Assembly: GCA_004322325.1 (NCBI GenBank)
Contig: SCTP01000088.1
Span: forward strand, 1 to 15,379
Length of the DNA stretch: 15,379 nucleotides
Origin: Gammaproteobacteria bacterium
GTDB lineage: Bacteria > Pseudomonadota > Gammaproteobacteria > DSM-16500
Direction: 5' to 3'
In this document: positions 1 through 7,816 of the stretch, piece by piece
Layout of the letters: every line of letters begins with the position of its first letter
Position numbering within the stretch: the stretch's first letter is position 1
The notes under the pieces: model-generated
What the model was told of the DNA's origin: nothing
Seen by the model: only the letters and a program-made list of their open reading frames with translations
The model's database searches: none
Translations under genes and position numbers: made by a program

Positions 1-644
1 GCGGCGTTTTATTTGATTTAGACGGCACATTACTTGATACAGCCCCCGATCTGGTCTACGCACTTAATCAACTACGGCAAGAGCATGACCTGCCTCTGCT
101 CCCTTTATCCACCTTAAGGCCCATCATTAGCTTGGGTTCCAAGGTGATGATTAAACGTATTTTAGGGATAGAGGAAAATTCACCTTCTTTCAATGCGCTG
201 CGAGAAAAGTTTCTATCACTTTATCAACAGCATTTAGCTGATTCCACGCAGTTTTTTCCTGGTATCGAAAACGTTTTGTCTTACTTAGAAGAGAGAAAAA
301 TCCCTTGGGGAATTGTGACTAACAAACTGACTCGGCATACCTCAGCCTTATTAAAAGCCTTACGCCTTGATCATCGACCCGTTTGCGTGATCTGCGGGGA
401 TTCGCTGCCGACGTATAAACCAGATCCAGCCCCCATTCTTTATGCTTGCCAGTTATTACAACAAGATCCTCAACAGTGTCTTTACATCGGCGACTCATTA
501 ACCGATGTCACTGCCAGTAAGGCAGCTGGCACGACGTCATTAGTAGCCTTGTATGGTTATATAGGGGAAGGAGAAAATCCGCTTAATTGGCTGGCTGACG
601 GTTATATCCAACAACCAATCGAATTACTGCAATGGCTAAGCTAA
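1..644 (+). CDS. mupP: MupP-like HAD phosphatase (5' end cut by window edge)
   Basis: This is a HAD-superfamily phosphatase, probably N-acetylmuramic acid 6-phosphate phosphatase of the peptidoglycan recycling route, acting in the cytoplasm. The reading frame is open from the first complete codon (position 3), so the ATG at 132 is internal and the true start lies just outside the window. The visible part begins with motif I, FDLDGTLLD (nucleophile and acid/base Asp), continues with VTNK (motif II), the KPDPAP lysine region and GDSLTD (motif IV). It ends with YGYIGEGENPLNW and a PIELL tail, a pattern I recall from Pseudomonas MupP rather than from E. coli Gph. About 213 residues are visible, close to full length. 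Phosphoglycolate phosphatase (Gph) is the main alternative. The gene converges on pncA with one base between the stop codons. Confidence 0.78.
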   Translation, partial: GVLFDLDGTLLDTAPDLVYALNQLRQEHDLPLLPLSTLRPIISLGSKVMIKRILGIEENSPSFNALREKFLSLYQQHLADSTQFFPGIENVLSYLEERKIPWGIVTNKLTRHTSALLKALRLDHRPVCVICGDSLPTYKPDPAPILYACQLLQQDPQQCLYIGDSLTDVTASKAAGTTSLVALYGYIGEGENPLNWLADGYIQQPIELLQWLS

Positions 645-645
645 T

Positions 646-1302
646 TTATAACGCGACTTGCTTCTTATCTTCACCAATAATATCGCGTACCGTGACCAAT
701 TTAGCCCCACATTCGCTAATTTCTTGCAGCGCGGCGGCCACATCACCCAGCTTTAAATTCACACCACGGCAAGCATCTTGAATCACATACACGTTAAAAC
801 CTAAGTGTTTTGCATCTAACGAAGAATATTTCACACAATAATCAGTCGCTAGCCCCATGATATAAACATCACTAATTTCTTTGTTTTGTAAATACACCCC
901 AAGACCGGTCGAACGCCGATGGGCATTATCAAAAAAAGCGCTATAGCTATCGATATTTTTATCAATCCCTTTATGGATTACCTTATCTAGGTAGCGCACA
1001 TTCAAGTTAGGGTGAAAATCAGCCCCTTTGGTATGCTGGACACAGTGATCCGGCCATAAAATTTGGGGAATATTATCTGCCACAATCATATCCCCCACCG
1101 TATAAGGAGAATGGTTGCTGGCAAAACTAGTATGAGTGGGAGGATGCCAATCTTGAGTGGCCACCACAATATCAAAATAAGGCTGTAATTGGTTGGCTAG
1201 CGGAATCACCTCATCGGCATTCGGAACAGCTAATTGCCCACCTTTACAGAAATCGTTTTGTAAGTCTACCATTATTAAGGCTTTTTTCTTTGGCACTGCC
1301 AT
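646..1302 (-). CDS. pncA: Nicotinamidase PncA
   Basis: Cytoplasmic nicotinamidase that hydrolyses nicotinamide to nicotinic acid and ammonia for NAD salvage (isochorismatase-fold family). Using the start at 1302 the protein has 218 residues. The catalytic triad is visible as D13 (MVDLQNDF), K111 (HKGID) and C156 (ATDYCVKYS). The metal ligands D51, H53 (QDWHPPTH) and H86 (WPDHC) are present. The reading frame stays open to 1335, but the ATG at 1302 is preceded by a purine-rich AGAGGGG and starts the protein at MAVPKKKALI, as usual in the family, so I prefer it to the upstream ATG (MQVYYSYK...). It is divergent from ygfZ-nadE, with nadE carrying out the last step of NAD synthesis. PncB, needed to use nicotinic acid, is not in the window. 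Length and residues match bacterial PncA well; pyrazinamidase activity would be expected too. Confidence 0.93.
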   Translation of the reverse strand: MAVPKKKALIMVDLQNDFCKGGQLAVPNADEVIPLANQLQPYFDIVVATQDWHPPTHTSFASNHSPYTVGDMIVADNIPQILWPDHCVQHTKGADFHPNLNVRYLDKVIHKGIDKNIDSYSAFFDNAHRRSTGLGVYLQNKEISDVYIMGLATDYCVKYSSLDAKHLGFNVYVIQDACRGVNLKLGDVAAALQEISECGAKLVTVRDIIGEDKKQVAL

Positions 1303-1436
1303 CGCCCCTCTTTTATAACTATAATAAACCTGCATTGAGCTTTGCTACGAGAGCAAACTGTATAGTGATTTAATCGAGAGATCAATATATTTTATTACCA
1401 ATTTCTTAAATTAATTATAGAAAAGGCGCAGCAACT

Positions 1437-2141
1437 ATGCCAAGCACCACGTTTTTTGACCTTTCGGAAGAAGGCTTACTAAAGGTGAGCGGGACGGATG
1501 CCAAAAAATTATTACAAGGTCAACTGACTTGTGATGTGGAAAAAGCCTCCTCCACCGAATGCCTCATGGGGGCACATTGTAATCCGCAAGGCCGAGTGAT
1601 TTTTTTATTTTATTTATTCCTTTTGCAAGACGCTTATTATCTTGCGATGCCACATCAAATGGTGGCCATTGCCCTCGCGGCATTAAAAAAATATGCCATT
1701 TTTTATAAGGTAGCATTAAGTGACGCCAGCGATCAGCTGAGAGTAATCGGGTGCATCAATGACACATCGCGCAGTCGGATGCTTAGCGAAACGCCACCCT
1801 CTCCTTCGCTCGCTTCGTTTGAAGAATGGAAGCAGCTCCAAATAAATAATAAAACGCCAGCCATTTACCCGGAGACAAGCGGAAAGTTTTTACCGCATGA
1901 GTTGAATTTACATCAGCTGAACGCCATTGATTTTGAAAAAGGTTGTTATACCGGCCAAGAAATTATCGCGCGTATGCATTACCGCGGTAAATTGAAAAAT
2001 CATTTATATCTTGCTAATATCACCAGCCCATCCCCTCCCACGTTAGGATCAGATGTTCCCTCTCTTGGAATGGTCGTGGATGTGTATCAGGAAGCGTATA
2101 ATAAGTATAAAGCCTTGATGGTAGGCGAGGAGAAAAAATGA
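1437..2141 (+). CDS. ygfZ: YgfZ-like folate-binding Fe-S maintenance protein, short form
   Basis: Member of the GcvT-like YgfZ family, tetrahydrofolate-binding proteins needed for the upkeep of certain Fe-S enzymes such as the radical-SAM protein MiaB. The family signature KGCYTGQE, with its key cysteine, is at about residues 178-185, followed by IIARMHYRG. The N-terminal part (LLKVSGTDAKKLLQGQLTCDV, then GAHCNPQGRV) also aligns with the family. At 234 residues it is much shorter than the roughly 326 of E. coli YgfZ: a stretch between about residues 110 and 150 and most of the C-terminal barrel are reduced. The ATG at 1437 has an AAGG 10 bases upstream. The stop overlaps the nadE start (ATGA), so the two are probably co-transcribed and translationally coupled. 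The assignment rests on the signature; function in this short form is inferred. Confidence 0.85.
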   Translation: MPSTTFFDLSEEGLLKVSGTDAKKLLQGQLTCDVEKASSTECLMGAHCNPQGRVIFLFYLFLLQDAYYLAMPHQMVAIALAALKKYAIFYKVALSDASDQLRVIGCINDTSRSRMLSETPPSPSLASFEEWKQLQINNKTPAIYPETSGKFLPHELNLHQLNAIDFEKGCYTGQEIIARMHYRGKLKNHLYLANITSPSPPTLGSDVPSLGMVVDVYQEAYNKYKALMVGEEKK

Positions 2142-3754
2142 CAACGAAGCTACGAATCGTGCTTGCTCAACTTAACCTGTGCGTAGGGGATATTCAAAGT
2201 AATCTGAAGAAGCATATCGAAGCGGCCCTCACCGCGCGTGATCAACTCGCGGCGGATGTGATTGTCTTTCCCGAATTGAGTTTAACAGGGTATCCGCCGG
2301 AAGATTTATTACTTCGCCCCTCATTCATTCAAGCAACACAATCAGCACTACAACAATTTATTTCTGAAGTAAAAGGAATTTATTGTCTTGTTGCGTATCC
2401 ACAGTCCACGCCGCAAGGTTTATATAACGCTTGTTCTCTCATTCACAACGGCTCCATCATTGCCCACTATGCAAAACAGTGTTTACCTAATTACGGTGTA
2501 TTTGATGAAGCACGTTATTTTATCCCTGCTGATAAGCCCTGTGTGGCACTCGTTAAAGATATTCCGGTGGGAATAGTCATTTGCGAAGATGCGTGGTCTC
2601 CTCAACCTATCCAACAAACAGCGGCAGAAGGTGCACGATTAGTTTTAATACCGAATGCTTCTCCTTTTGAAACGAATAAACATGAACAACGTCTGCGTGT
2701 ATTAGCTGCTCGAGCGAAAGAAAATCATCTTCCTATTTTGTATGTAAATAATGTAGGCGGTCAAGATGAATTAGTGTTTGATGGCGGCTCGATGTTGGTG
2801 AATGAAAAAGGTGAATTAAGTCAGTTTGCAGGCTTTTTTAATGAAACATTATTTCCTATTGATATCGATCTCGCCGCTACTCAACCTATTTCAAAACAAA
2901 CTACCTTACCCAATAAAGAAGAAAAAACTTATCAAGCACTCGTCATGGGCTTGCGTGATTATGTCGAAAAAAATCGCTTTCCTGGTGTCATCGTGGGTGC
3001 ATCAGGCGGAATTGATTCAGCCCTCACATTAGCGATTGCTGTCGATGCGCTGGGTAAAGATCGCGTACGTGCGGTGAGAATGCCTTCACGCTACACAACA
3101 GACATCAGCATGGAAGATGCGAGAGAATTAATTCATGCACTCGATATTTCTTCCGAAACGATTTCTATCGAACCCACTTATCACGCTTTTCTTGAATCAC
3201 TTGCTTCGAGCTTTAAAGGAAAATCTCCTGATGTGACGGAAGAAAATATCCAAGCGCGCTGTCGTGCGATTATTCTCATGGCTTTATCCAACAAATCCGG
3301 CTGGCTCGTGCTAACAACAGGAAATCGTAGTGAAATTGCAGTAGGTTATTGTACTTTATACGGTGACATGGCAGGTGGTTACGCTGTATTAAAAGATGTG
3401 TATAAAACATTCGTTTACGATTTAGCACGATATCGCAATCAACTTTCAGCGGTTATTCCAACACGCACACTCGAACGTGCACCAACGGCTGAATTAGCAC
3501 CAAATCAGAAAGATGAAGATTCACTACCACCTTATCCCGTGCTGGATAAGATTCTTGAATATTATTTAGATCAAAGCCAAAGTATTGATGAAATAGTGTC
3601 ACGCGGATTAGACCGAGAAACGGTTGTAAAAATTGTGAACTTAATTCATCGAAGTGAATACAAACGTAAACAAGCAGCCATTGGCACACACATCAATCAC
3701 AAATCATTTGGTAAAGATTGGCGCTATCCTTTAACCAATAGATTCAAAGGCTAA
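2138..3754 (+). CDS. nadE: Glutamine-dependent NAD+ synthetase NadE
   Basis: Converts deamido-NAD to NAD+ with ATP, using ammonia from glutamine: the last step of NAD synthesis. The 538 residues hold two domains. Residues 1-260 are a nitrilase-type glutaminase with the E-K-C triad at E46 (FPELSLTGYPPEDL), K113 (YAKQCLPNYGVFDE) and C149 (VICEDAW). Residues 265-538 are the synthetase, with the ATP-binding loop SGGIDS at 289-294, TTGNRSE further on, and a C-terminal KRKQAAIGTHI segment. SGGIDS differs from the commoner SGGVDS only by Ile for Val. AGGAG lies six bases before the ATG, inside the end of ygfZ, so translation is probably coupled. Length is typical for the two-domain glutamine-dependent enzyme; it is not the short ammonia-only form of E. 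coli. Its neighbour pncA feeds the same pathway. Confidence 0.96.
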   Translation: MTTKLRIVLAQLNLCVGDIQSNLKKHIEAALTARDQLAADVIVFPELSLTGYPPEDLLLRPSFIQATQSALQQFISEVKGIYCLVAYPQSTPQGLYNACSLIHNGSIIAHYAKQCLPNYGVFDEARYFIPADKPCVALVKDIPVGIVICEDAWSPQPIQQTAAEGARLVLIPNASPFETNKHEQRLRVLAARAKENHLPILYVNNVGGQDELVFDGGSMLVNEKGELSQFAGFFNETLFPIDIDLAATQPISKQTTLPNKEEKTYQALVMGLRDYVEKNRFPGVIVGASGGIDSALTLAIAVDALGKDRVRAVRMPSRYTTDISMEDARELIHALDISSETISIEPTYHAFLESLASSFKGKSPDVTEENIQARCRAIILMALSNKSGWLVLTTGNRSEIAVGYCTLYGDMAGGYAVLKDVYKTFVYDLARYRNQLSAVIPTRTLERAPTAELAPNQKDEDSLPPYPVLDKILEYYLDQSQSIDEIVSRGLDRETVVKIVNLIHRSEYKRKQAAIGTHINHKSFGKDWRYPLTNRFKG

Positions 3755-3821
3755 ATCCTCTCTTAATCAAACACTCAGTCTGCCGTATTACACTAAACTT
3801 AAAGAGTAATAGGAGGCTGTT

Positions 3822-3995
3822 ATGTTGAGCTGGGTGTTAACCTTTTTCATCATTGCCATTATCGCAGCAGTTCTCGGTTTTACAGGCATCGCTGCCGCCG
3901 CCACTGAAATCGCGAGAATTATTTTTGTTATTTTCTTAATCTTATTTCTCGTTTCATTGGTTATGCATCTCGTGGCACGCGTGAAAAGGCCATAA
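3822..3995 (+). CDS. DUF1328 (YtjA/UPF0391 family) small membrane protein
   Basis: A 57-residue protein that begins [20 protein letters not shown] and ends HLVARVKRP. Two hydrophobic segments (about residues 4-25 and 31-50) make it a small inner-membrane protein. The pattern LGFTGIA, then [15 protein letters not shown], then LFLVSLVM closely follows what I recall of E. coli YtjA (53 residues), including a short basic tail. Start choice is clear: AGGAGG sits six bases before the ATG, one of the best ribosome binding sites in the window. The family's function is not established; homologues are often reported as stress-related. It lies 67 bases after nadE, and its last 35 bases overlap the 3' end of bamD on the other strand. 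It is a real small gene, supported by family match, ribosome binding site and composition. Confidence 0.9.
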   Translation: MLSWVLTFFIIAIIAAVLGFTGIAAAATEIARIIFVIFLILFLVSLVMHLVARVKRP

Positions 3996-4740
3996 CATTG
4001 GGATAATTATATCTCAAGACAGTTAACGTATCTTGTTCCAGCTTTGTCATGCCCAATTGATGATAAGATTTCGCCATCAATACTAATCCATCGACAACAG
4101 CCGGCGCACCTTCGTAATGCGCCACTAACTCACTCGCGCGATTAGCTGATGCAATATAAGCCTTGCGGCTGTAATAATACTCCGCTACTTGCAACTCATG
4201 ATTCGCCATCAGGTTGCGTAAGTAAATGAGATATTGATAAGCTTCAGGGGCATATTTGCTATGGGGGAATAAAGTCACCACTTCATTAAAATCGTTATAT
4301 GACTTCTGTACTTGAGTTAAATCCCGCTTTGCTAAATCGACAGGAAAATAACGTTCCATAAACCCTAAGTCTTGATAATAGTTCGCTAACCCGCGCATGA
4401 AGTAGGCATAATCAACATTCGGATTGGTAGGATGCAAGCGGATAAATCGATCTGCTGCTGCCGCCGAAAGCGCGTAATCTTCTTTCATGTAATAGGCATA
4501 GATCAGGTAAAGCTGGGCATTTTCCGTCTCCGTACCAAAAGGATATTGAACGTCTAAGGCTTCGAACCGTTTAGTCGCCTCCCCAAAGCTTTTATCTTCT
4601 AAAGCTGCCTTACCTTTTTGGTAAATCTCTTGCGGTGTTTCATTCTTATATGCTTCCGCCGGATCAGTCGAAGAAGCACAAGCTGCCAAGAATGCCGAAA
4701 GAAATGCCGTGACCACTAGTGAAAGTAAACCCTTTTTCAT
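3961..4740 (-). CDS. bamD: Outer-membrane assembly lipoprotein BamD
   Basis: Essential lipoprotein of the BAM complex, which inserts beta-barrel proteins into the outer membrane; it sits on the periplasmic face of that membrane. Starting at 4740 the product has 259 residues (E. coli about 245). It opens with MKKGLLSL, a hydrophobic stretch, and the lipobox LAAC with the lipidated Cys at residue 21. Tetratricopeptide-like repeats fill the rest; family landmarks include [45 protein letters not shown] and a late VLRYNYP. The frame is open up to 4803, but only the ATG at 4740 puts a proper signal peptide at the N-terminus, with AAGG nine bases upstream. It is divergent from rluD, the same arrangement as in E. 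coli. The 3' end overlaps the DUF1328 gene. Confidence 0.95.
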   Translation of the reverse strand: MKKGLLSLVVTAFLSAFLAACASSTDPAEAYKNETPQEIYQKGKAALEDKSFGEATKRFEALDVQYPFGTETENAQLYLIYAYYMKEDYALSAAAADRFIRLHPTNPNVDYAYFMRGLANYYQDLGFMERYFPVDLAKRDLTQVQKSYNDFNEVVTLFPHSKYAPEAYQYLIYLRNLMANHELQVAEYYYSRKAYIASANRASELVAHYEGAPAVVDGLVLMAKSYHQLGMTKLEQDTLTVLRYNYPNVMAFSRVPRDA

Positions 4741-4774
4741 GAATCTATACCTTGTCATCCAATTTTTGCCGTGC

Positions 4775-4803
4775 ATTGTAAACCAATTTCTGTCATCATT
4801 CAC
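4775..4803 (-). promoter_or_regulatory. Candidate bamD promoter
   Basis: Reading the minus strand, TACAAT (4780-4775) matches five of six bases of the sigma-70 -10 element. Seventeen bases upstream, GTGAAT (4803-4798) is a weak -35 match. Transcription would begin near 4768, giving a leader of roughly 28 bases before the bamD ATG at 4740. The 68-base gap between the bamD and rluD starts must hold signals for both directions. No equally good promoter is visible for rluD. The call is a by-eye match only. Confidence 0.35.
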
Positions 4804-4808
4804 GAGTT

Positions 4809-5756
4809 ATGACACAGACAATTATTATTCCAAATTTTCATGCGCATGAGCGGCTAGACCAAGTCTTAGCCAAGCTCCTGCCTGAGTATTCTCGAACACA
4901 GCTCCAAGCCTGGATTGAGGCAGGTGCCGTGTTAGTGAATGGTACGCCGGTAAAAGCCAAAACAAAAGTCAAAGGCGGTGAAACCGTTTCCATTGAAGCG
5001 ATTGCCAAGCCACAGCCAGCATGGGAGGCACAGGCGATTCCTTTAGCGATTGTCTATGAAGACGAATCGCTGCTGGTGATTAATAAACCAGCCGGTTTAG
5101 TCGTCCATCCAGGTGCTGGCAATGCGGACCGTACCTTATTAAACGCCTTGCTTCATCATGCACCTGCGTTACAGACGCTACCGCGGGCGGGTATTCTGCA
5201 TCGGTTAGATAAAGATACCTCGGGCTTATTGGTGATTGCGAAAACAGCCGCTGCCTTAAAGCATTTGTCCCACCAGCTCAAAAAACGCACGCTGCTTCGC
5301 GAATACCAAGCCATTATCAGTGGCCGATTAATCAGCGGCGGCCACATCGACGCCCCCATCGGCCGACATCCTATGCAGCGAAAGCGTATGGCAGTGATTG
5401 AAACTGGCAAAGCAGCGATCACCCATTACCGTATCGCGGAGAAATATCGTGCGCATACGCGGCTCACACTGCGCTTAGAAACCGGACGTACGCATCAAAT
5501 TCGCGTTCACTTAGCCCATGTCCGTCACTCGATTGTGGGGGATGCCACTTATGGCTGGCGTTTGCAGTTAACGAAGGGAATGACGCCTGAACTCATTCAG
5601 CTATTACGTCAATTTAAGCGTCAAGCCCTACATGCTTATGCGCTTGGTCTCACCCATCCTGTGACAGGAGAATGGATGCGCTGGGAGGCACCCTTACCAG
5701 AAGATATCATGCAGCTTATTCATGCCCTTAAAGGCGATATGAAAGGTAAAGTATGA
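4809..5756 (+). CDS. rluD: 23S rRNA pseudouridine synthase RluD
   Basis: Makes pseudouridines in helix 69 of 23S rRNA (E. coli positions 1911, 1915 and 1917), important for ribosome assembly. The 315 residues have an N-terminal S4 RNA-binding domain (about 14-62: ERLDQVLAKLLPEYSRTQLQ...VLVNGTPV) and an RluA-type catalytic domain. Motifs are NKPAGLVVHPG at 92-102, HRLDKDTSG at 131-139 with catalytic D134, and GRTHQIRVHLAH at 226-237. Length is close to E. coli RluD (326). The S4 domain and the neighbours bamD and pgeF favour RluD over RluC or RluA. The ribosome binding site is weak (ACGAG just before the ATG at 4809). Its stop overlaps the pgeF start (ATGA), beginning a plus-strand run through to 8140. 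Confidence 0.95.
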   Translation: MTQTIIIPNFHAHERLDQVLAKLLPEYSRTQLQAWIEAGAVLVNGTPVKAKTKVKGGETVSIEAIAKPQPAWEAQAIPLAIVYEDESLLVINKPAGLVVHPGAGNADRTLLNALLHHAPALQTLPRAGILHRLDKDTSGLLVIAKTAAALKHLSHQLKKRTLLREYQAIISGRLISGGHIDAPIGRHPMQRKRMAVIETGKAAITHYRIAEKYRAHTRLTLRLETGRTHQIRVHLAHVRHSIVGDATYGWRLQLTKGMTPELIQLLRQFKRQALHAYALGLTHPVTGEWMRWEAPLPEDIMQLIHALKGDMKGKV

Positions 5757-6400
5757 GGAATTTCATCCAACCTGAGTGGCCTGCCCCGCCACAAATTAAA
5801 GCGTATACGTCGTTACGAAGCGGTTGGAGTGACCTTTCCTTTCCTGAAGAACCTATTTGGGTCCAACAAACTCATAGCACGATTGTCATAGAAGCAACAC
5901 CTGAGAATAAAGAAAAAAAGGCTGATGCGACTTTTACACCTCAAGCTAATCGCGTGTGTGTCGTCGTCACAGCTGATTGTTTACCTGTCCTGATATGCAA
6001 TCAGCAAGCGACCCATGTAGCCGCCATTCATGCTGGCTGGCGCGGGTTAGCCAATGGCATTATTGAAACCACATTGCAGGCGATACAACAACCTGCCGAA
6101 GATTTGCTCGTTTGGCTAGGACCAGCAATTGGCCCGCAAAAATTTGAGGTAGGACAAGATGTTTATGAGGCATTCACTTTAAAACACGCGGAGTCCGCCA
6201 CCGCTTTTGTGCCGCATACCGAAGGAAAATGGCTCGCTGATCTTTATGAATTAGCCAGGATTCGGCTAAAGCAGCAAGGGGTTTCTCGTATTTACGGCGG
6301 CAATTTTTGCACTTACACTCAAGAGGATTTATTTTTTTCTTATCGCCGTGATAAAGGTAATACGGGCCGCCTAGCGAGTTTTATATGGCGAACTCCTTGA
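5753..6400 (+). CDS. pgeF: PgeF/YfiH laccase-domain protein, N-terminally compact
   Basis: Member of the YfiH/PgeF (multi-copper oxidase-like 'laccase', DUF152) family. Members have been linked to purine-nucleoside phosphorylase/adenosine deaminase-type activities and to peptidoglycan fidelity in E. coli. The metal-binding set H41 (VQQTHS), C76 (TADCLPVL) and H93 (AIHAGWRG) is intact. Other landmarks are WLGPAIGP, FEVGQDVYEAF, CTYTQEDLFFSYRRD and the final ASFIW. At 215 residues it is shorter than E. coli YfiH (243). The conserved N-terminal stretch that normally follows 'TTR-GGVS' (the LNLG...GD...NR..L segment) is missing, so the sequence jumps from LRSG to PIWVQQTHS. The gene overlaps rluD by four bases, the usual gammaproteobacterial pairing. 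The family call is firm; the exact in vivo substrate is not. Confidence 0.92.
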   Translation: MRNFIQPEWPAPPQIKAYTSLRSGWSDLSFPEEPIWVQQTHSTIVIEATPENKEKKADATFTPQANRVCVVVTADCLPVLICNQQATHVAAIHAGWRGLANGIIETTLQAIQQPAEDLLVWLGPAIGPQKFEVGQDVYEAFTLKHAESATAFVPHTEGKWLADLYELARIRLKQQGVSRIYGGNFCTYTQEDLFFSYRRDKGNTGRLASFIWRTP

Positions 6401-6418
6401 TGAATGAGGAATATTCTT

Positions 6419-7789
6419 ATGCAGAGCATTTTACGTCGTCCGATTCGTTTCTTTCTTTTTATATTCCTATGTTTTCTCAGCACCATCAGCTTTTCCGCCT
6501 CGCCGGTGGATGCCAGCCTCGCCCCTATGCTGCAGACAGTCTTGCCCGCTGTGGTCAATATCCGAGCGCAGATCAAAATTACTGATTTCAATACACTACG
6601 TGAAATTCAAAAACAACGCGCTGACGCTAATGAAGGAAACAGCGATAATATCCCTGACACTTTTATTTCCATTGCCTCCGGTGTCATTATCGACCCTAAA
6701 CATGGCTATATCATGACGAATGCCCATGTCGTCAGCGATGCACAAACCGTTGCTGTCACCTTAAGCGATGGACGTCATTACACTGCTAAAATTATCGGGT
6801 TAGATAAACCATCCGATATCGCTTTATTGCAGATTAAAGCCAAAAATCTCACGGGTATTCTGATCGGTGATTCTAACAAACTTAAAGTCGGTGATTTTGT
6901 CGCCGCGATTGGGAATCCTTTCGGTTTAAATCAAACCGTCACCTCCGGCATTGTCAGTGCATTAGGACGCACACAATTAGGAATTGAAAATTACGAAAAC
7001 TTTATCCAAATCGATGCGTCCATTAATCCCGGCAATTCCGGTGGCGCTTTGGTGAATATGCAAGGCGAACTGATTGGTATCAACACGGCTATCTTAACAC
7101 CCGAGCGAGGCAATATTGGCATTGGTTTTGCCATTCCGTCGAATATGGCAAAAAGTGTCATGGACCAATTGATTACGTATGGCAATGTGAAACGTGGCGT
7201 ATTAGGCATTGGAGCACAAGACATTACGCCGGAACTTGCTAATGCTTTTCATTTAAGTGATACAAAAGGAGCGGCTGTCGCACTGGTATTACCTGCTTCG
7301 CCTGCTCAACAAGCAGGATTAATGGTGGGGGATATCATTACAGCGGTCAACGGTAGTCCCATTAAAAACGCCAGTGATGTCGTCAACACGATCGGTTTCT
7401 TGCGTGTTGATTCAAAAACCAGCATTAATATTTTACGGAATAATAAACCGATCACCGTCACTGTGACTTTATCTGATCCGAAGAAGCGCAAAGAAATAAT
7501 GGAAAAAGCCGACCCTTACTTATTCGGCGTGAGTTTAAAGAATTTCAAACTATTAAGCCCTATTCACGGCAATGTAGCCGGTATTCTGGTGGTGTCCGTT
7601 GCACCGGAGAGCAATGCTTGGAATGCAGATTTACGCCCAGGTGATGTCATTACCTCCGTTAACCAACAAAAAGTAACCAATATTGGTGAGTTAAAAACAG
7701 CTATTGCTAAAACAGATAAAATAGTGTTATTAAATGTTTTGAGAGGTCCCTCAGCGATCTTTTTAGTGATGAATAAAGAAGAAACATAA
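6419..7789 (+). CDS. degQ: Periplasmic serine protease, DegQ/DegP (HtrA) type
   Basis: Periplasmic protease/chaperone that degrades misfolded envelope proteins. Counting from the ATG at 6419 (456 residues), an N-terminal signal peptide (MQSILRRPIRFF..., likely cut after SFSAS) precedes a trypsin-like domain with the triad H103 (TNAHVV), D133 (PSDIALL) and S207 (NPGNSGGAL). Two PDZ domains follow: the first near residues 260-352 (RGVLGIGAQDI...), the second near 368-452 (FGVSLKN...LRPGDVITSVN). The loop before the catalytic His is short, and overall length matches DegQ (455) better than DegP (about 474). The frame also offers an ATG at 6404, but GAGGA at 6406-6410 is ideally placed for 6419. 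It follows pgeF by 18 bases, so it is probably in the rluD-pgeF transcript. DegP versus DegQ cannot be settled by eye. Confidence 0.93.
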   Translation: MQSILRRPIRFFLFIFLCFLSTISFSASPVDASLAPMLQTVLPAVVNIRAQIKITDFNTLREIQKQRADANEGNSDNIPDTFISIASGVIIDPKHGYIMTNAHVVSDAQTVAVTLSDGRHYTAKIIGLDKPSDIALLQIKAKNLTGILIGDSNKLKVGDFVAAIGNPFGLNQTVTSGIVSALGRTQLGIENYENFIQIDASINPGNSGGALVNMQGELIGINTAILTPERGNIGIGFAIPSNMAKSVMDQLITYGNVKRGVLGIGAQDITPELANAFHLSDTKGAAVALVLPASPAQQAGLMVGDIITAVNGSPIKNASDVVNTIGFLRVDSKTSINILRNNKPITVTVTLSDPKKRKEIMEKADPYLFGVSLKNFKLLSPIHGNVAGILVVSVAPESNAWNADLRPGDVITSVNQQKVTNIGELKTAIAKTDKIVLLNVLRGPSAIFLVMNKEET

Positions 7790-7816
7790 TATTAATAACT
7801 ATATGAGGATGGTACT

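Noticed and set aside
1303..1335. Upstream extension of pncA
   Set aside because: The added residues MQVYYSYKRGA do not resemble the family, and the ribosome binding site favours 1302.
3453..3689. 78-codon minus-strand frame inside nadE
   Set aside because: Antisense to the conserved synthetase domain; no start signal or family pattern.
4741..4803. Upstream extension of bamD (21 more residues)
   Set aside because: It would bury the signal peptide and lipobox behind a charged leader and extend almost to the rluD start codon.
5156..5422. 88-codon open frame on the minus strand inside rluD
   Set aside because: Antisense to the conserved catalytic core of rluD; the product is rich in Arg, Ser and Cys, as expected of a shadow frame.
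6340..6591. 83-codon minus-strand frame across the pgeF-degQ junction
   Set aside because: It covers the ends of two confirmed genes, shows no family resemblance, and its basic composition comes from the opposite-strand codons.
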